Source: Xestospongia muta
Taxonomy: Eukaryota; Porifera; Demospongiae; Haplosclerida; Petrosiidae
DNA: 64,000 bases
Reading direction: 5' to 3'
NCBI GenBank assembly: GCA_963693285.1
Contig: OY848917.1
Location: 31,073,245 to 31,137,244, forward strand
Part shown: positions 22,820-35,089 of the stretch, in pieces
Layout: each line of letters opens with the position of its first letter
Numbering within the stretch: the stretch's first letter is position 1
Translations under genes and position numbers: made by a program
The notes under the pieces: model-generated
Database searches by the model: none
Told to the model about the DNA's origin: nothing
The model's input: only the letters and a program-made list of their open reading frames with translations

Positions 22820-24347
22820 CCTTGGCGTTCAAAAGAGTTCGGTCACCCACGCGGAAGTTGCATTATTTTAGTTTATTTAAATTAACCACAGCTACAAGTG
22901 TAGTGCTTCTGTGCTGTTAAAGCTATTTTTGAAGAGAAGGCTTAACAGGGAGTGGTATGGAGTCTGTTACAGTTACATTAGAAGTTGGAGAAAATTTATG
23001 GTAAGTATCGTCTGTGTTTTAAACTAGGGATGATGTTTATTACCGTGTTTTACGGCAAAAACAAATAAAATAATACCTTATGTAAGTAAATATGTCTAGT
23101 ACATTGCGTGCCCACCCCTTGCTTTAATAACAGCTTCAATTCTTCGTGGCATTGATGAGACAAAGTTTTGTATTATCTCTGTTGGTATATTCTCCCAAAG
23201 ATCATTTAGGGTGTCCCATAATTGAGAGAGAGTTGTTGTTGGCAATTTCTCCAGTTTTCTCTCTAAATAATCCTATAAGTTTTCCTTTGGGTTTAAGTCT
23301 TGAGATTGAGCTGGCCATGTAGTACAATTAACATCGTTTTTGTCCATTCAATCTGTTATTAGATGAGCCTTGTGTAAAGATGCATTATCATGCATGAAGA
23401 TGTAGACCAAACCTCTTATTGATCAGGCTGATGGGCTCATTGCATTTTGTAGTATTTCTGAATACTCTATCCATCTTGCCTTTGACTTGTACTAACATAC
23501 CCTTTTCATTGCTACAGATGCATCCCCACACCATCATACTACCGCCACCATGCTTTACTGTGCTCTGTATATAGTCCTCATTAAATTCTTCTGATAGTCT
23601 ACATTGTATGTACATTCCACCAATGCTATGGAAGAGATTAAACTTGGACTCGTCATACCATACAACTTTCTTCCACATATCCTCTGTCCAGTCCCTGTGA
23701 TCCTTTGCCCATTGGAGATGTTGTTGTTTGTGTCTTGGCAGTAACAATGGTTTCCTTCTTGATATTCTACCATTTAATCCAGCATCTATCAGTCTTCTCT
23801 TCACTGTACTTGAGGAAGCCATGACATTATCTTCCTCCTTCCATATATTTTTCAGAATAGGTGCTGTTAGTTTATGATTTCTGATTGACTTTAACACGAG
23901 ACTTCTATTTTCTCATTTTGAAGACAATTTAGGATATCCAGGTCATGGTTCATCAGTTACTGACTTATTTTTCTTGTATATTTTGATGATGTCATTTATG
24001 TATTCTTTAGTATTTTTAATTGTTTTGAAATACTTCTAGCTAGATAGCAGTTTAAGCTGGTGCAAAGCTATAATTTAACTTTTCTGGAACTCACTGGTGG
24101 GTTTTCCTCTGGGCATGTTGTAGTCAGCTATTTACTAATTGTTTCCAGATACTTGTCTCCAAGTCAAGGACTTTAAACGAGTTTATAACTGCTACTCTAA
24201 TTGCTTTTCTGTAAAGAGCTGTTGATAAACGCAACTGAACAGCTGTAAGATGTTCTGTTAAGTACTGCGCATTGTCTAAGTAAATAAGCTTAAGTACTAT
24301 TTTTAATAAGAAACACGTGGGTAGCTGTACTCTTTTCAGGGCCACTG
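22820..24347 (-). mobile_element. Tc1/mariner-type element
   Basis: The right end, read inward, starts CAGTGGCCCTGAAAAGAGTA and continues CAGCTACCCACG. The left end at 22,820 reads CCTTGGCGTTCAAAAGAGTT, then CGGTCACCCACG. These are imperfect inverted repeats of about 30-35 bp of the Tc1 kind. The TA duplication is not clear because the left edge has mutated. Length is about 1.5 kb, usual for Tc1. It holds one broken transposase on the minus strand. Confidence 0.75.
23096..24116 (-). pseudogene. Tc1-like transposase, inactivated
   Basis: From the probable ATG at 24,116 the N-terminal helix-turn-helix region (MPRGKPTS...) is broken by stops. An open part (23,388-23,897) reads SIRNHKLTAPILKNIW, STVKRRL, WKKVVWYDESKFNLF (first catalytic Asp) and TVKHGGGSMMVWGC. 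A frameshift near 23,400 leads to the second catalytic Asp block (HDNASLHKAH), then DLNPKENL and a C-terminus close to GHAMY before TAG at 23,096-23,098. All Tc1 landmarks appear in order. Confidence 0.75.
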
Positions 24348-25197
24348 TTTAAAATAGATGATGAAAGATACTTAAAAATACTATACCTATATCAATTACT
24401 AATAGTATCTAGCTGTATAACTTGTTTTTGGAGAATGTCAACACTCAAACATACACTCATTATTGTGTACATATTCAACATTTACTAGAGATTTGTATAT
24501 ATGTACCTGTAGATATTGAATCATAGGCTCATAGTCATAAATAATTTTTTATAAATTGTTTCATAGTTATATTTACAGTTTATAAAGTGAATATGTCTAC
24601 TATATAAATGTTGTTCAAGAAAAAATTTTATATGTATGTTGTTCAAGACAACTATATTTTAGCTATCATTGTATACTTTCTGCAGTATATGTACATTTTG
24701 AAATTAATTACAAGATATTATATCAGTAACTAAGATGCAATTGTGACTTAAAGCTTCAAAGACATTCATGTTGTAAAAGTTTTTTCAACAAGTGTACATT
24801 ATGTACAATACATAAAATGAAATACAAATCACTAACAATTAACAAAACATACTTCTAACACACTAAGATTTATAAAGGTTAAGCAAATCAATTATGAGAT
24901 AAATTAGAACAATTAAGTGAAAACAAATCTACAGAAAAATATCAAAAAAAATTGTACCAGATAATACAACAACAAGATCATTAATTCAAAACCTAGAAAA
25001 AACAAAAAAAATACAAAGTCATCAAAATTAGTATTGCAAAATAACAGATCGTATAGTAAATTACTTTGGTTGTTTATACCTTGATTGTACTTGATTGAAT
25101 GAATGAATATTTAGATATTTCATAATGTTTGCTTAAATCAATTGCATGTAGCTGCTATTATATGAAATGACTCAATTTGTGACGAAAGAATAGGTAG

Positions 25198-25251
25198 TCC
25201 CTCAAATATGTTCATCAAACAAGTGTTTGATGGACATAATTATTTGAGGGA
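25198..25251. repeat. hairpin, 24-bp arms
   Basis: TCCCTCAAATATGTTCATCA and its near-perfect reverse complement surround a short loop (about 25,222-25,225), with small mismatches (ATGT/TAAT). No target duplication is visible. Confidence 0.65.
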
Positions 25252-25553
25252 GTATCATTGTCTATTATTGATCTCATTCTTTCATAAAATGTCAGATTAA
25301 TCAGCTGTTTGACAATATCCTGGTTTGAGAGCAAGAGAAAACAACATTAAATGAATCATACTGTTGACATGCAAAATTATATTAAAAAATTGATGACGTA
25401 AGTACAGTATTTAATCAATTATTTGAACACAGTCAGTATTATAAATATGGAAACTTGTACCATGGTTCAAATCAATATAACACTAAATTCTTCACTCAAA
25501 GCAATGTTTCAAAACTAGCTTTTAGAAAAAAATGAGAATGGTAAATAATAAAA

Positions 25554-25602
25554 GTTAGCAATTTATGCACCAGATGTGACATCTGGTGCATAAATTGCTA
25601 AC
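25554..25602. repeat. perfect 23-bp hairpin with 3-nt loop
   Basis: Arms 25,554-25,576 (GTTAGCAATTTATGCACCAG ATG) and 25,580-25,602 pair without mismatch around TGA. The spacing is too tight for chance. It may be the collapsed core of a MITE. Confidence 0.75.
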
Positions 25603-26268
25603 ATTACTCATTCCAATAGTTGATCTAATATGACCAAATATAGTATTGTCTTGAATAGCTTTTACCCATGGTTAACTGGACTATATATTCTAATTTTATA
25701 TATATATGATATTGACTCTAGCATAGTGTGATGGTGGAAAATGGAGACAGAATCTATTCAATTTTTGAGATCTGGACAGAATACAATTTAAGTGTTTGCA
25801 TGTATGCAGTTGATTTTTCAAAGTAATTGATATATTCTAGTGATTATTTTTTCTTGATATTGTAATTGAAATTGACATTTATTAAGTGGAAGTGGTGATT
25901 GATTTTTCTGTCATTGATGTTTACTACTATGTATTTTTTCAGGTACTAATGTGTTGAGTATATGTGAAAGAGGCTTTGAAGCCATTTCATTATTATTTTC
26001 TATTAACATTATCAAAGCAGCCATTCTACTAGCCCATGTTTGTCAAAATCATTTGCTCTCAATCTATTTTGTGATCCTCACATTTGTTAAGCTCCAAAGC
26101 TGTCCATGTATATATGGCTTCTCATTGTGATTAAATTACATGTAATACACTAAATACCATGGACAGTTTGGGAATATTAAGTTAGTGTGGTAGCTACAAA
26201 TGAGACAACAGTTTATTGTATATAACACTTATGATCCTAACTTTGTTGTATTATAACTGATCAAGAAG

Positions 26269-26321
26269 TAGCCTCGTACCCAGGTGTTCTAGCAAAGAGT
26301 TTAAGCCTGGGTACGAGGCTA
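26269..26321. mobile_element. 53-bp mini-element with 16-bp inverted ends and 9-bp direct flanks
   Basis: TAGCCTCGTACCCAGG at 26,269-26,284 pairs perfectly with CCTGGGTACGAGGCTA at 26,306-26,321. Outside, ATCAAGAAG is present at both 26,260-26,268 and 26,322-26,330. This is the structure of a transposed unit with a 9-bp target duplication, the size seen with Mutator-type transposases. There is no coding capacity. Confidence 0.75.
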
Positions 26322-27865
26322 ATCAAGAAGGTTCAATCTTGCAGAGGTTAGTCATGAAACAAATTTACTTTTAGAATTCTGAATGTAATATAATATTGAA
26401 AATATTGCCTTACAGAGACAGTCACTAATTACTGAATTTTAGTTTGCTATTAAAAGGAAGAGCAAACTTAAAGTAATTAAAAGTAGTGTATATTCATATT
26501 TTCATGCAGTCTTCCATAGACCAACAGTTTTGTACTCCATCATCTGTCCTAGCTTTGTCACACTCACCTTCACTGTTATCAGTATACACTTTGGTTCTTG
26601 GTAGAATGAAGTTTCATAATCCTCAGGAAATGGATAACAGTCTAAACATGCCTTAAGAATGTTTTTTTCTATCTTTGACATACTATAACAAGATTAGAAA
26701 TGATCATGTCATCTATTGTAACATCAAACTCACTTAATTTGGAGACACAATCTAGTTTTGTCACCCATTAATTGTGTTATTACACAATTAATAGACATGA
26801 AAACTTGATTGTGCCTACATTTGTAACATGGGTCCACTTTTTTCTGTCATAACTTGACCTCAAGTTCCAATTTTTCAAGATATAATTGGACCTCTATGTC
26901 CACTTGTTTCTGCTCCAAATTTATGTAACAGAACAAGAATTGACATTGAGAAGTAAAAGGTTGTCAACCTGACATGTGCTAAACTTAGTTTTAATTGTTT
27001 CTTATATATACATATATAATATATATATGCTGTTGTTCCATTTATCAGTAATTATTCAGTGTGTGATCAGCTCTGCACTAGCTTGGAACAACAATCCTAG
27101 ACATGTACTTGGAGATAGAAAATATTAATTTAGAAAATACTTTATTGTAATTAGATTTATTTTCATGTGCTAAATGATGAGCAAACATTTTAGCAACAAT
27201 GCTTTTATTTGAATTAAAAAGTTTTTAGTTTTCATAGCACTGATGTAAACTTATTTGTGCCTACACATACTAATAAAGAATATCTTTATATTAAAAAACA
27301 AAGCTTAAGCAAAATATGACTTTTTAAAAATCTAGGGATAACAATGTAAAACTTTGTAAACATGTAATGCCAAAGTATGTTCTAGAACAATTATGTATAT
27401 ATGTATGTATGTATGTATATATTTATTCTGCTGTATGCTTATATAAGGATATCTACATGCAAGTGTTCCTAAACTACATGTCACCACGAACTACAACTTT
27501 ACTGATGTAGTGGTAACATAGAAAGAGTCAATTTATATTTATAGATTTTGCATATATTTTGGTAGTGTCACGAGCATATTGGTGGACGGGCTTTGTTTAA
27601 TCTATATACATATTAATTGTAATTATGTGCTAGCATGAAAACCTTTGGAGTTTGATAAAAATGCCATGTCCTGTACTTGAGGATTACTCAGTTATTTATA
27701 TTGAATTCAATGAAATCTTTAAAAAGGGTACATAAAGGTCAACAAACTAGTACAAGAAATTCTACAAAATTGGCAAATCAATTAACTCAAGATAATATCA
27801 AAAATGATAATGTTAACAGAATTAAATCAAAAATAACACAAACAACTGACAATAACAGTCAACAC

Positions 27866-30486
27866 TTATATGAGTTGACATTTATTTTTACGATTTGTGG
27901 ATGTTTGGCTGATATCAGTCATATGTTCGTACCTAGAACACACCTCAGGCTTTGCTAAAAACATTCGTATCTTAACTGCAGTTGTCTTATGGTTGACAAT
28001 GGGACACTCAATGGCAGCAATGATGGTTTTCCAACTAATCTCATTAACCATGCTAGTCATCCAGCTATTGATGACTTTAAAAAGTTTACGACCATTATCT
28101 TCGTTACTTCTTTCACAGCTTTCTAAAACTCTTACTTCAACTCGAAGGGCAAGACCTATCTCGTGCCATTCATAGTCAATATCAGCTAATAAATTGAGGA
28201 GATCAGTAAGGTCAGGTTTTTGTTTCAAAATGTGCGATATGTCTACAAAGAAATTAGACAATAAATTGTAAATGCTGCTTATTTTACAATGCAATTGTCT
28301 AACAAATGTAAAATAAATATATACAGGTACAAGTCTTATCACTAATACTTTTATAATGTACATACTAGATATTTTATAAAATTGCCATAAATTAGATTAT
28401 CTCAATTTACCTTCTTGCTTAATGTTTTCAGCACCAATATCTTTAATCCAAGGATATTGACGTGATTGGTTAATTGCAACAGTTGACCTGCCATCCTTGC
28501 AACAAGTGAGGGTCACTTGCTCTCCATCTAGACGACAAAGATGATTGCTTGGAGATGAACAGATTGAGCAGAGAAAGCGCTCTTGAGGTATCGATAAGAT
28601 CGGCTTATACTGGAATTTCCTCACAACTGCATCTATCCCTTCCAAAATAGAACTTCTAATAGCTGGGCATTTTTCTGGACGTCCCGAATAATATATCTCA
28701 AGCCAATAAATGGCATCAACTAGCAAAATTGCACCTCCCAGGTCATGACATGTTAGTTGGATAGCGTTTCGATACTGTCGAGATTCTTCATGACGGTCAA
28801 TAGGTCGGTAAAGATCAAAACTTGGTAAGACTTGTCTCTTAAGCAGGTTTACTACTAGGGCAGGAAAGATTCCTTGAGGGAGTGGTTTCATTTCCCAGGT
28901 CAAAACAAAGGAGTCCACGTTCCTTAAAAATGGACTCCTGATGCCCTCTAAGTGATCTGATGTAGGAAGAACACTGGGAATAAAAAACTTTCCTTTCACA
29001 GGTAGGGGTGCAATTATAAAGATATCCTCCATTAATCTTAGGAAATCATCAGCTGTAAACTCAGCAGTAAATCCCTCTGAGAGACGATCAAAAATATCTC
29101 GTGTAAAAGTGCCTTCACTCTTAAGTTGATCGTGGGAGTCAGCAGGTAGAACAATATTCATTTTCCTTAAATGGTCAACAGCATCAGCAAAAGAAATACT
29201 AATTAACTCAGACAACTTATCGAATAATGGTTGAGGGTGTAAGAACACTACATTAGGAAGGACTTTAGGGAAATATAAGAAAACGGTCAGATCATGGTAG
29301 TACATGAGGGCTGATTCTACATCCCTTTGCTCCATCATTAATGCTCCTCCAATCTTCAAACACTGTTCTTTGCTTACAACCATTGACCCACTCTTCTTTT
29401 GAAACTCTTCTAGATCCAGGTTAAACAAGAACCATCGAGCTGGTATGATAGCTTCGATGTAAGACTGGCAAACAATATTACGAATTAAATTGGCCATTTC
29501 TTGTTCAGCTTCACCTCGGGCAATTGCATTGATTGGAAAAATTATTTTTCTTGCACCATCACTATAATTGAGCCTCACATCACGAAATCTGCTTAATGTC
29601 GACCACAGAGTAGCATTTTTGTCATCTAAGGTCTCTCCAACACATTCATTTACCTTATCATAGAATGTACCGAGAACAAGAAGAGAAGGTTTGTCGAAAG
29701 AACACTTGATGTGGATATTACGTAAATTTGGTTGATCAGATGACACTAGTGAACGAAATGATGATTCAAGAAGTTGCATGTTGGTTATCTGGCGTTCCAC
29801 TGGTTGTCCGATTAGCTCACCTTTGAAGCTAAAATAAAATTTGGGGCGATCTTCAAGCTTCTCATTTAATTTGAGGGTAAGTATACTAACTGGGTTATAT
29901 CGTAGCAGAGCCGGAGCTATGTCCAAAAACGCAGCTTGACCACCTGAATCCACCACATAAACCCAGTGTGACTGATAAAGTTCAGGGGACTCCTCTACAG
30001 TTGGCAAGATTTTAACAACTTCACTAGTAGCAGGAGATACAAGCTTAGGTGTTGACTGCTGTGGTGAAATGGACGACTTTGATACACTCTTAGCAGTAGC
30101 ATGTGGAGCTCCGTCATCATCAGATGAAGATGAAGATTCATGCTCACCACCACTTCTTGTTGTGACTTTTTTGGGGGAAGCCTCAATTCCATGTTTTATT
30201 TGTTTTGCTATCATATGTTTGACTGAGTGTGGGTTTACTTTATTCCATATTGGGCTAGAAGAATTGCCTGTTTCACCTCCTGCCACAAAACTAGTTGTAC
30301 CAACCCTCCTTATTTCCGGTGTAGTGACTACTAATGTACTATGGTGCTCTTTTGGAGGTGGTTCATTAAGGAGAAGCTTTACAACTGAAGACTTTCCGGT
30401 TGCGGGTGCTCCTGACGTAGCAAGCTTTGACCATTTTACTTTGACATGGCCTTCCTTGAGTGCTTTACGTACAACACCAGAATAAT
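27866..30486 (-). CDS. P-loop GTPase-like / COR-like protein with C-terminal death domain (two exons seen)
   Basis: Exon 28,411-30,486 (692 codons' worth, phase 1 at both ends) and terminal exon 27,866-28,242, both with GT-AG borders. Residues about 18-40 contain a P-loop (GAPATGKSS). After a Ser-rich acidic linker come VDSGGQAAFLDIAP (DxGGQ switch, as in Ras/Roc) and LVLGTFYDK (in place of the guanine-binding N/TKxD). A COR-like region follows (PARWFLFNLDLEEF ... HPQPLFDKLSELI ... FIIAPLPVKGKFFIPSVLP). The last exon is a death domain (LLADIDYEWHEIGLALRVEV ... WKTIIAAIECPIVN). This architecture fits intracellular signalling ROCO-type proteins and their sponge relatives; no LRR or kinase is seen. 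The 5' acceptor at 30,487 requires an upstream exon; 42,555-42,738 fits in phase. All frames are intact. Confidence 0.75.
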
Positions 30487-33400
30487 CTATTGAAAAGAAA
30501 GAAATACAAATAAAGACAAGCAAACATATTGCTCTTCTTATTAAAAGTAATTATTATACATAAAGTTAGTATATGTGATTAGTAAATTGGATAGAACATA
30601 TAGTTAAAATGATTGCAATTGACACTGTTTTTTTCTAAGAGAATCAAGTTGAATTTTGTATAAATTAAGGTCCTAATGCTGCCTGATAATATCTAATTCT
30701 AAGACTAATTAGTAATTGCCTCTAACTCTATAGAGTAACTATGAACTAATCAAGTTAAGGCTATGTATACTTTACAAATACTACACAAATACAATACAAC
30801 AAAAGGAAGTGATGTAAACTAAGCACAAACTATTAACAACTCATAAAGTTATTACATTAAGTTATAATAATGAGTAATAACACTTTAAGAATAAGAGTAT
30901 AATAATAAAAAATAACCAACTATTTGTTGGAATGCAAACATCGACAAACTTTAATTTCTTCACATATAATATTATGTTAGCTCTATGGCAGGCAAGATCA
31001 TGCAAAGGTTAAAGAAGCATAGTCTAAAAGGCTGCCTACAGTCTTCAAATTTAGAGAAAGCTAGCAAGTAAAGTTACTGCATTAATATAAGCATAGCCTA
31101 AAAGATGCCTAGAGTCTTCAAATAAAGAGATATTAGCAAGTAGTGTTACTAAATAAATATAACTGCATTAATGACACAAGTTTACATAGTTTAAATTATG
31201 GGTTTATATGTTGTCATGTGCAAGTGTACAAACTAAATACCTTGAGAGTTACATAGACTAGCATATAAGATTACATAAATTATTGTCTAACATCATTTAC
31301 TACAACTGATTTTAATGAATATAGCAGAATATTACTGACATAAAGTGAAGTCTGGCTAAATTAAATAAATTTTAATATATACAGCATTTATAACAAATGT
31401 TGCCAAAAACAATAAATAGGAGAACTAGTTGAAATCACCCCTTAAAACAATGAAATCATTCTTAATTTGGACTTAAATAGTGTCAAAGATGCATAGCACC
31501 CCTAATTGTCATTTTCCGAAAATTGGCTAAAAATTACAAAAAATGATAGGTGATTTAATGTATGTGCAAATGCAACAAATAGATTGTATTGTCAGAGAAT
31601 CGAATGCTGAAACTAAAAGCTGTTTTATAAAAGATGATTGACCAGTTAAACATGCAATACTAGTAGTGGTTTAAACAAATGTTTGAATAGACTTAGGGTA
31701 AGTTAGGGTGATAAGGTAGCAAGGTTATTTGCCAGAGAATATTCTATAAGCAAAGCTTAATGATTTTTAACATACTTCTAAAAATGTGGATCTCACATAC
31801 AAAAGCAGTTGTAAAATAGGGAAAGAATTGATGTCGTGTAGAAATGGAATTGTTGATCGTCAATTTCTATTAAATGAATCATGCTTTAGAAGTTATGTAC
31901 TAGATATGGTGCTTCCACTTAAATTCTGAAAAGATAACTACATTAAGGTATTTGAAGGTTCTCACTTCCTCAATGGACTTTTGAAAGATGGTCAGATAAA
32001 AAGGAGTATAAGTATGTTTACATGAAATGGCCATAACATAGGGCTCTTTGCAGTTCAATCTAAGCCATACTCTATCTACCTACACACAAAAGCAACAAAA
32101 TTGTAGCTCATAGAGTACATGAGCCATACTGTGACACCCAAATTAGTTGGAAAAGTTTCAGAGACATATCCGTTGATTACTACTCTCTATAGTTGATGTC
32201 TTAAATGTGACTAAAACATAAAGTTGTGGTCAAATATTCAATCGATTATAGTGAATGAATGGGTCCAAAATGTGAAACAGTATCAAAACCTTTATCAAGT
32301 CAAAAAAAGACAGTTGACACAGAATTTCCACATTCAGTAAAGAATGCCCAGTCTCTGGTCATTGAAAGAAAAGCATCTTCATTTGAACATTTGAACTGAA
32401 ATAAATTTAGAATTTTTTCCTCTTTCTAAGATCTCATGCAATGATTAAGGACTATTTTTTCAAACACTTCAGAGACAATAAGTAGGATAATAGGATGAGA
32501 CAAAAAGTATGGGAATCTTTCTTATGAATGAGAATAATGTTAGATATCTTCTGACATTTAGGAAAACATCAATGGAGAAAGAATAAATAGTTGTTAAATA
32601 CAGGATGGTGCAATAGATGAAGAGGTGTTTTTCAGTAAGGTCAAGAGATTTCATTAGATTCACTAGCTTTTGCCTTTAAGGAGCCAAGTAGCACATCTAA
32701 TGAATGATGGAAAAATTAGGGCTAGGAAATAGAGCATGTATATTACAAGAAAGACTAGACATAAAAAAAATCTATTTAAAAGTTTTGCTTGTTATTTAGA
32801 AAAGTAAGCTACAAATGAACCTCAAGAAACAACAGGAGGAATGGTTGGACAATGTACCATGGGAGAATTAAAGAACAATCCATGTCAGTTCAAATGACGG
32901 ATGACTATAAAAGTCAACAACAAGCATAGTGGCCCTAACATGGAGAACATCATCTATTTTTCTACAGTGATCACATCTGAATGTCTAGAAACCAGGGATA
33001 GCAACTTAATCATTTATTATAGATTCATCCAGCAGTGATTCAGTATTTCCAATAATCTGAGCATCTAAGGCAACTACAGGAAGTTTATCAATCTTTGGAT
33101 GGAGACTGCAAACATTATACAAGAGACAGAAGACATTTGCTCAGCTTGTAAGTACAAAAAGAACTCAATTTGAACATTTTTTAAATGAAAAGTAGATTTG
33201 TAACAAGCTGGACAGTATCATGGTTCATCAGAATAAGATACAGTCACACAAAAAATGTGATGCAAAATTTAAATAAATCATGTGAAAAATATTGGCTCAT
33301 GATTGTTAATAACAGATTTTCTGTAAATACCACAAAGAATGTTTTACGCCTCACAGTGCATTGCTTTGTTTTTCTTTTTTCTTATAGCAAAATAATAAAA

Positions 33401-33900
33401 ATACTGTGAATATTTCACATATTTATAAGTTTGCACTCTATATAAGGAAACAACATGAAGCGATATAGGATGACATTTAAAAATGGATAAAGGGGCTGAG
33501 ATGGCTTGTGACACCAGAGAGACAAAAATAAGTCATGAGGTAGGGGTGTGGTTAAATATGAAATCCTTATTGCCAAAATTGTATTATTTAACTCTGTCAC
33601 AAATTTAACCATTTGAGAAAATGTATCAATTACTGAGTCAGGTCTGTAGAAGTCTGACTTCATAGAAAAAACACTTAGATGATAAGAGAGTACTAAAGGT
33701 AAATCTACAACACTATTTCCTGAAACTAAGTTTTTTTAAAGCCTCTTGAACGAGAAACACAACATTTTGTAAAGGCAACATTGCAACAGGTGATTTTACA
33801 AAGTGGTCGCTTTTCTTACAAACTTGTATTGGTGCTTGTAGTGGTTATTATTGCATAGTTAATTATTACTGCAATTATGTTTTAGGTGTACAATTTGATA
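30487..33900. other. start of 12-kb intron, no recognised gene
   Basis: If the ankyrin exon at 42,555 belongs to the death-domain gene, this is intron. The sequence is AT-rich with no supported frame. From about 32,850 it is the first half of a direct repeat matching about 35,090 onward. Confidence 0.45.
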
Positions 33901-34970
33901 TCAATGAGCATGTATCAGACCTCATGTCAATATTCTCTTGTTTTACTGTCATATTGTAATTAGGTGTCTTTGAATGTATTATTATAAATGCAATTGTTAC
34001 AAAGCCAAGGATATTTTGTTAGAAAAATATGAAAAAATACAAGAGTTGAAGGCAGAGATGGAGAGATTATCCACATACATCAAATGCCTCAAGTTGCATG
34101 TACTTGACACAAACAGTGTGGTTGCCAAGAAGAAGGTAGTCATGTTTTTGATTGTTGTAGGACCTACTAATGATACTATTCTTAGAGACTTAATTTCCCT
34201 CTAAAATTTCATGATCAGCCCCTCAATAATCTTATTAGGACTTTAAAGTCTCATTTCTAACATTAGCTTATCATCATACTTCGACAGTTACATTTCCATA
34301 AAAGAAAGACCAATGCCATAGCAAAGGTATAGCTAATTATGTAGCTGAGTTAAGACATCTTGTGACTAACTGTACGTTTGGGAACTATTTAGATAATGAT
34401 TTATGAATTTTGTATACAACTAAACAATGAAACAACAAAGAAGAGAGTTCTTGTTGAAAAGGACTAAATATTCAAGAAAGCAGTGGACCTAGTTACAACT
34501 CTGGACACTGTGAAAAGAAATATTCACAGGATGACTGTTAGTAAAGCCAGGGTGAGAAGCATGCCTCTGTTAACTGTCTATATGGCACTAGTCTACCCTG
34601 ATATCGGTGTGGGGACAAGGACCAAACCTATTGGAGGTGAAGTTTGAAAGATGCTACATGTTGTATGTGTAACAAAAGGGGAAATATTTCCAGAGTTTTC
34701 AGAACAAAGAGAAAAGGGTAAGCCAGGAAACAGCTTGTAAGCATTAAAACTAAATATAAGAAAGATGCCAAGTGGTCAGGAGTGTGTACAGAACAAGTGT
34801 GTTCATAGTCATCATCTGATAAGAAGAGAGTATTATTTAATCTCAGGAGTCAGTCTACCTCTCTAATTGTGATGAACATGAAACTTAACAATATAAACAC
34901 TGTTATGGAAATAGACACAGGGTAAAGTATGTCCCTCATATCTCAAGACTTGAAGGACAAAATGTTTCCA
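32850..34970 (+). repeat. direct-repeat copy 1 carrying gypsy gag-protease (partner 35,090-36,935)
   Basis: The order of blocks is the same in both copies: GATCACATCTGAATGTCT, CATTATACAAGAGA, a GGCTGA..TGGC(A/T)TGTGA block, TGTATCAGACCTCATGTCAA, then gag-like coding sequence and a protease region. The non-coding 5' part may be leader/LTR; ends were not defined. Divergence is substantial, so this is an old duplication or two insertions of one family. Confidence 0.6.
33974..34970 (+). pseudogene. Ty3/gypsy gag-protease remnant, copy 1
   Basis: The frame 33,974-34,204 reads ERLSTYIKCLKLHVLDTNSV, VAKKKVVMFLIVVGPTNDTI and LRDLISL, a gypsy gag helical region. After many stops, a protease-like EIDTG*SMSLIS occurs near 34,907-34,940, with the catalytic DTG intact but followed by a stop. 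No reverse transcriptase follows. Confidence 0.55.
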
Positions 34971-35089
34971 TCGATTGAATTAAGTTAGGCATTGTAATTC
35001 ACAAAAGATGAAGTCCAACAGCTTAGGAAAGAGAGATAAAATGGAAGATGGAGGTCATTATAAAAGAAATCATGACAATATACCACCTG

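Larger units (their letters stand above)
24348..27865. other. non-coding stretch with hairpins
   Basis: No gene of recognised family. It contains three inverted-repeat units listed separately, AT/TATG microsatellite around 27,395-27,425, and a 59-codon minus-strand frame at 26,502-26,681 that I do not recognise and do not call as a gene. Confidence 0.5.

Noticed and set aside
26502..26681. 59-codon minus frame (MSKIEKNILKACLDCYPFPE...)
   Set aside because: Too short, no recognisable domain, no splice or promoter support.
27395..27425. TATG/TA run
   Set aside because: Simple microsatellite with no further structure.
30069..30485. 138-codon plus frame
   Set aside because: Antisense shadow of the GTPase exon, whose minus frame has clear P-loop and switch motifs.
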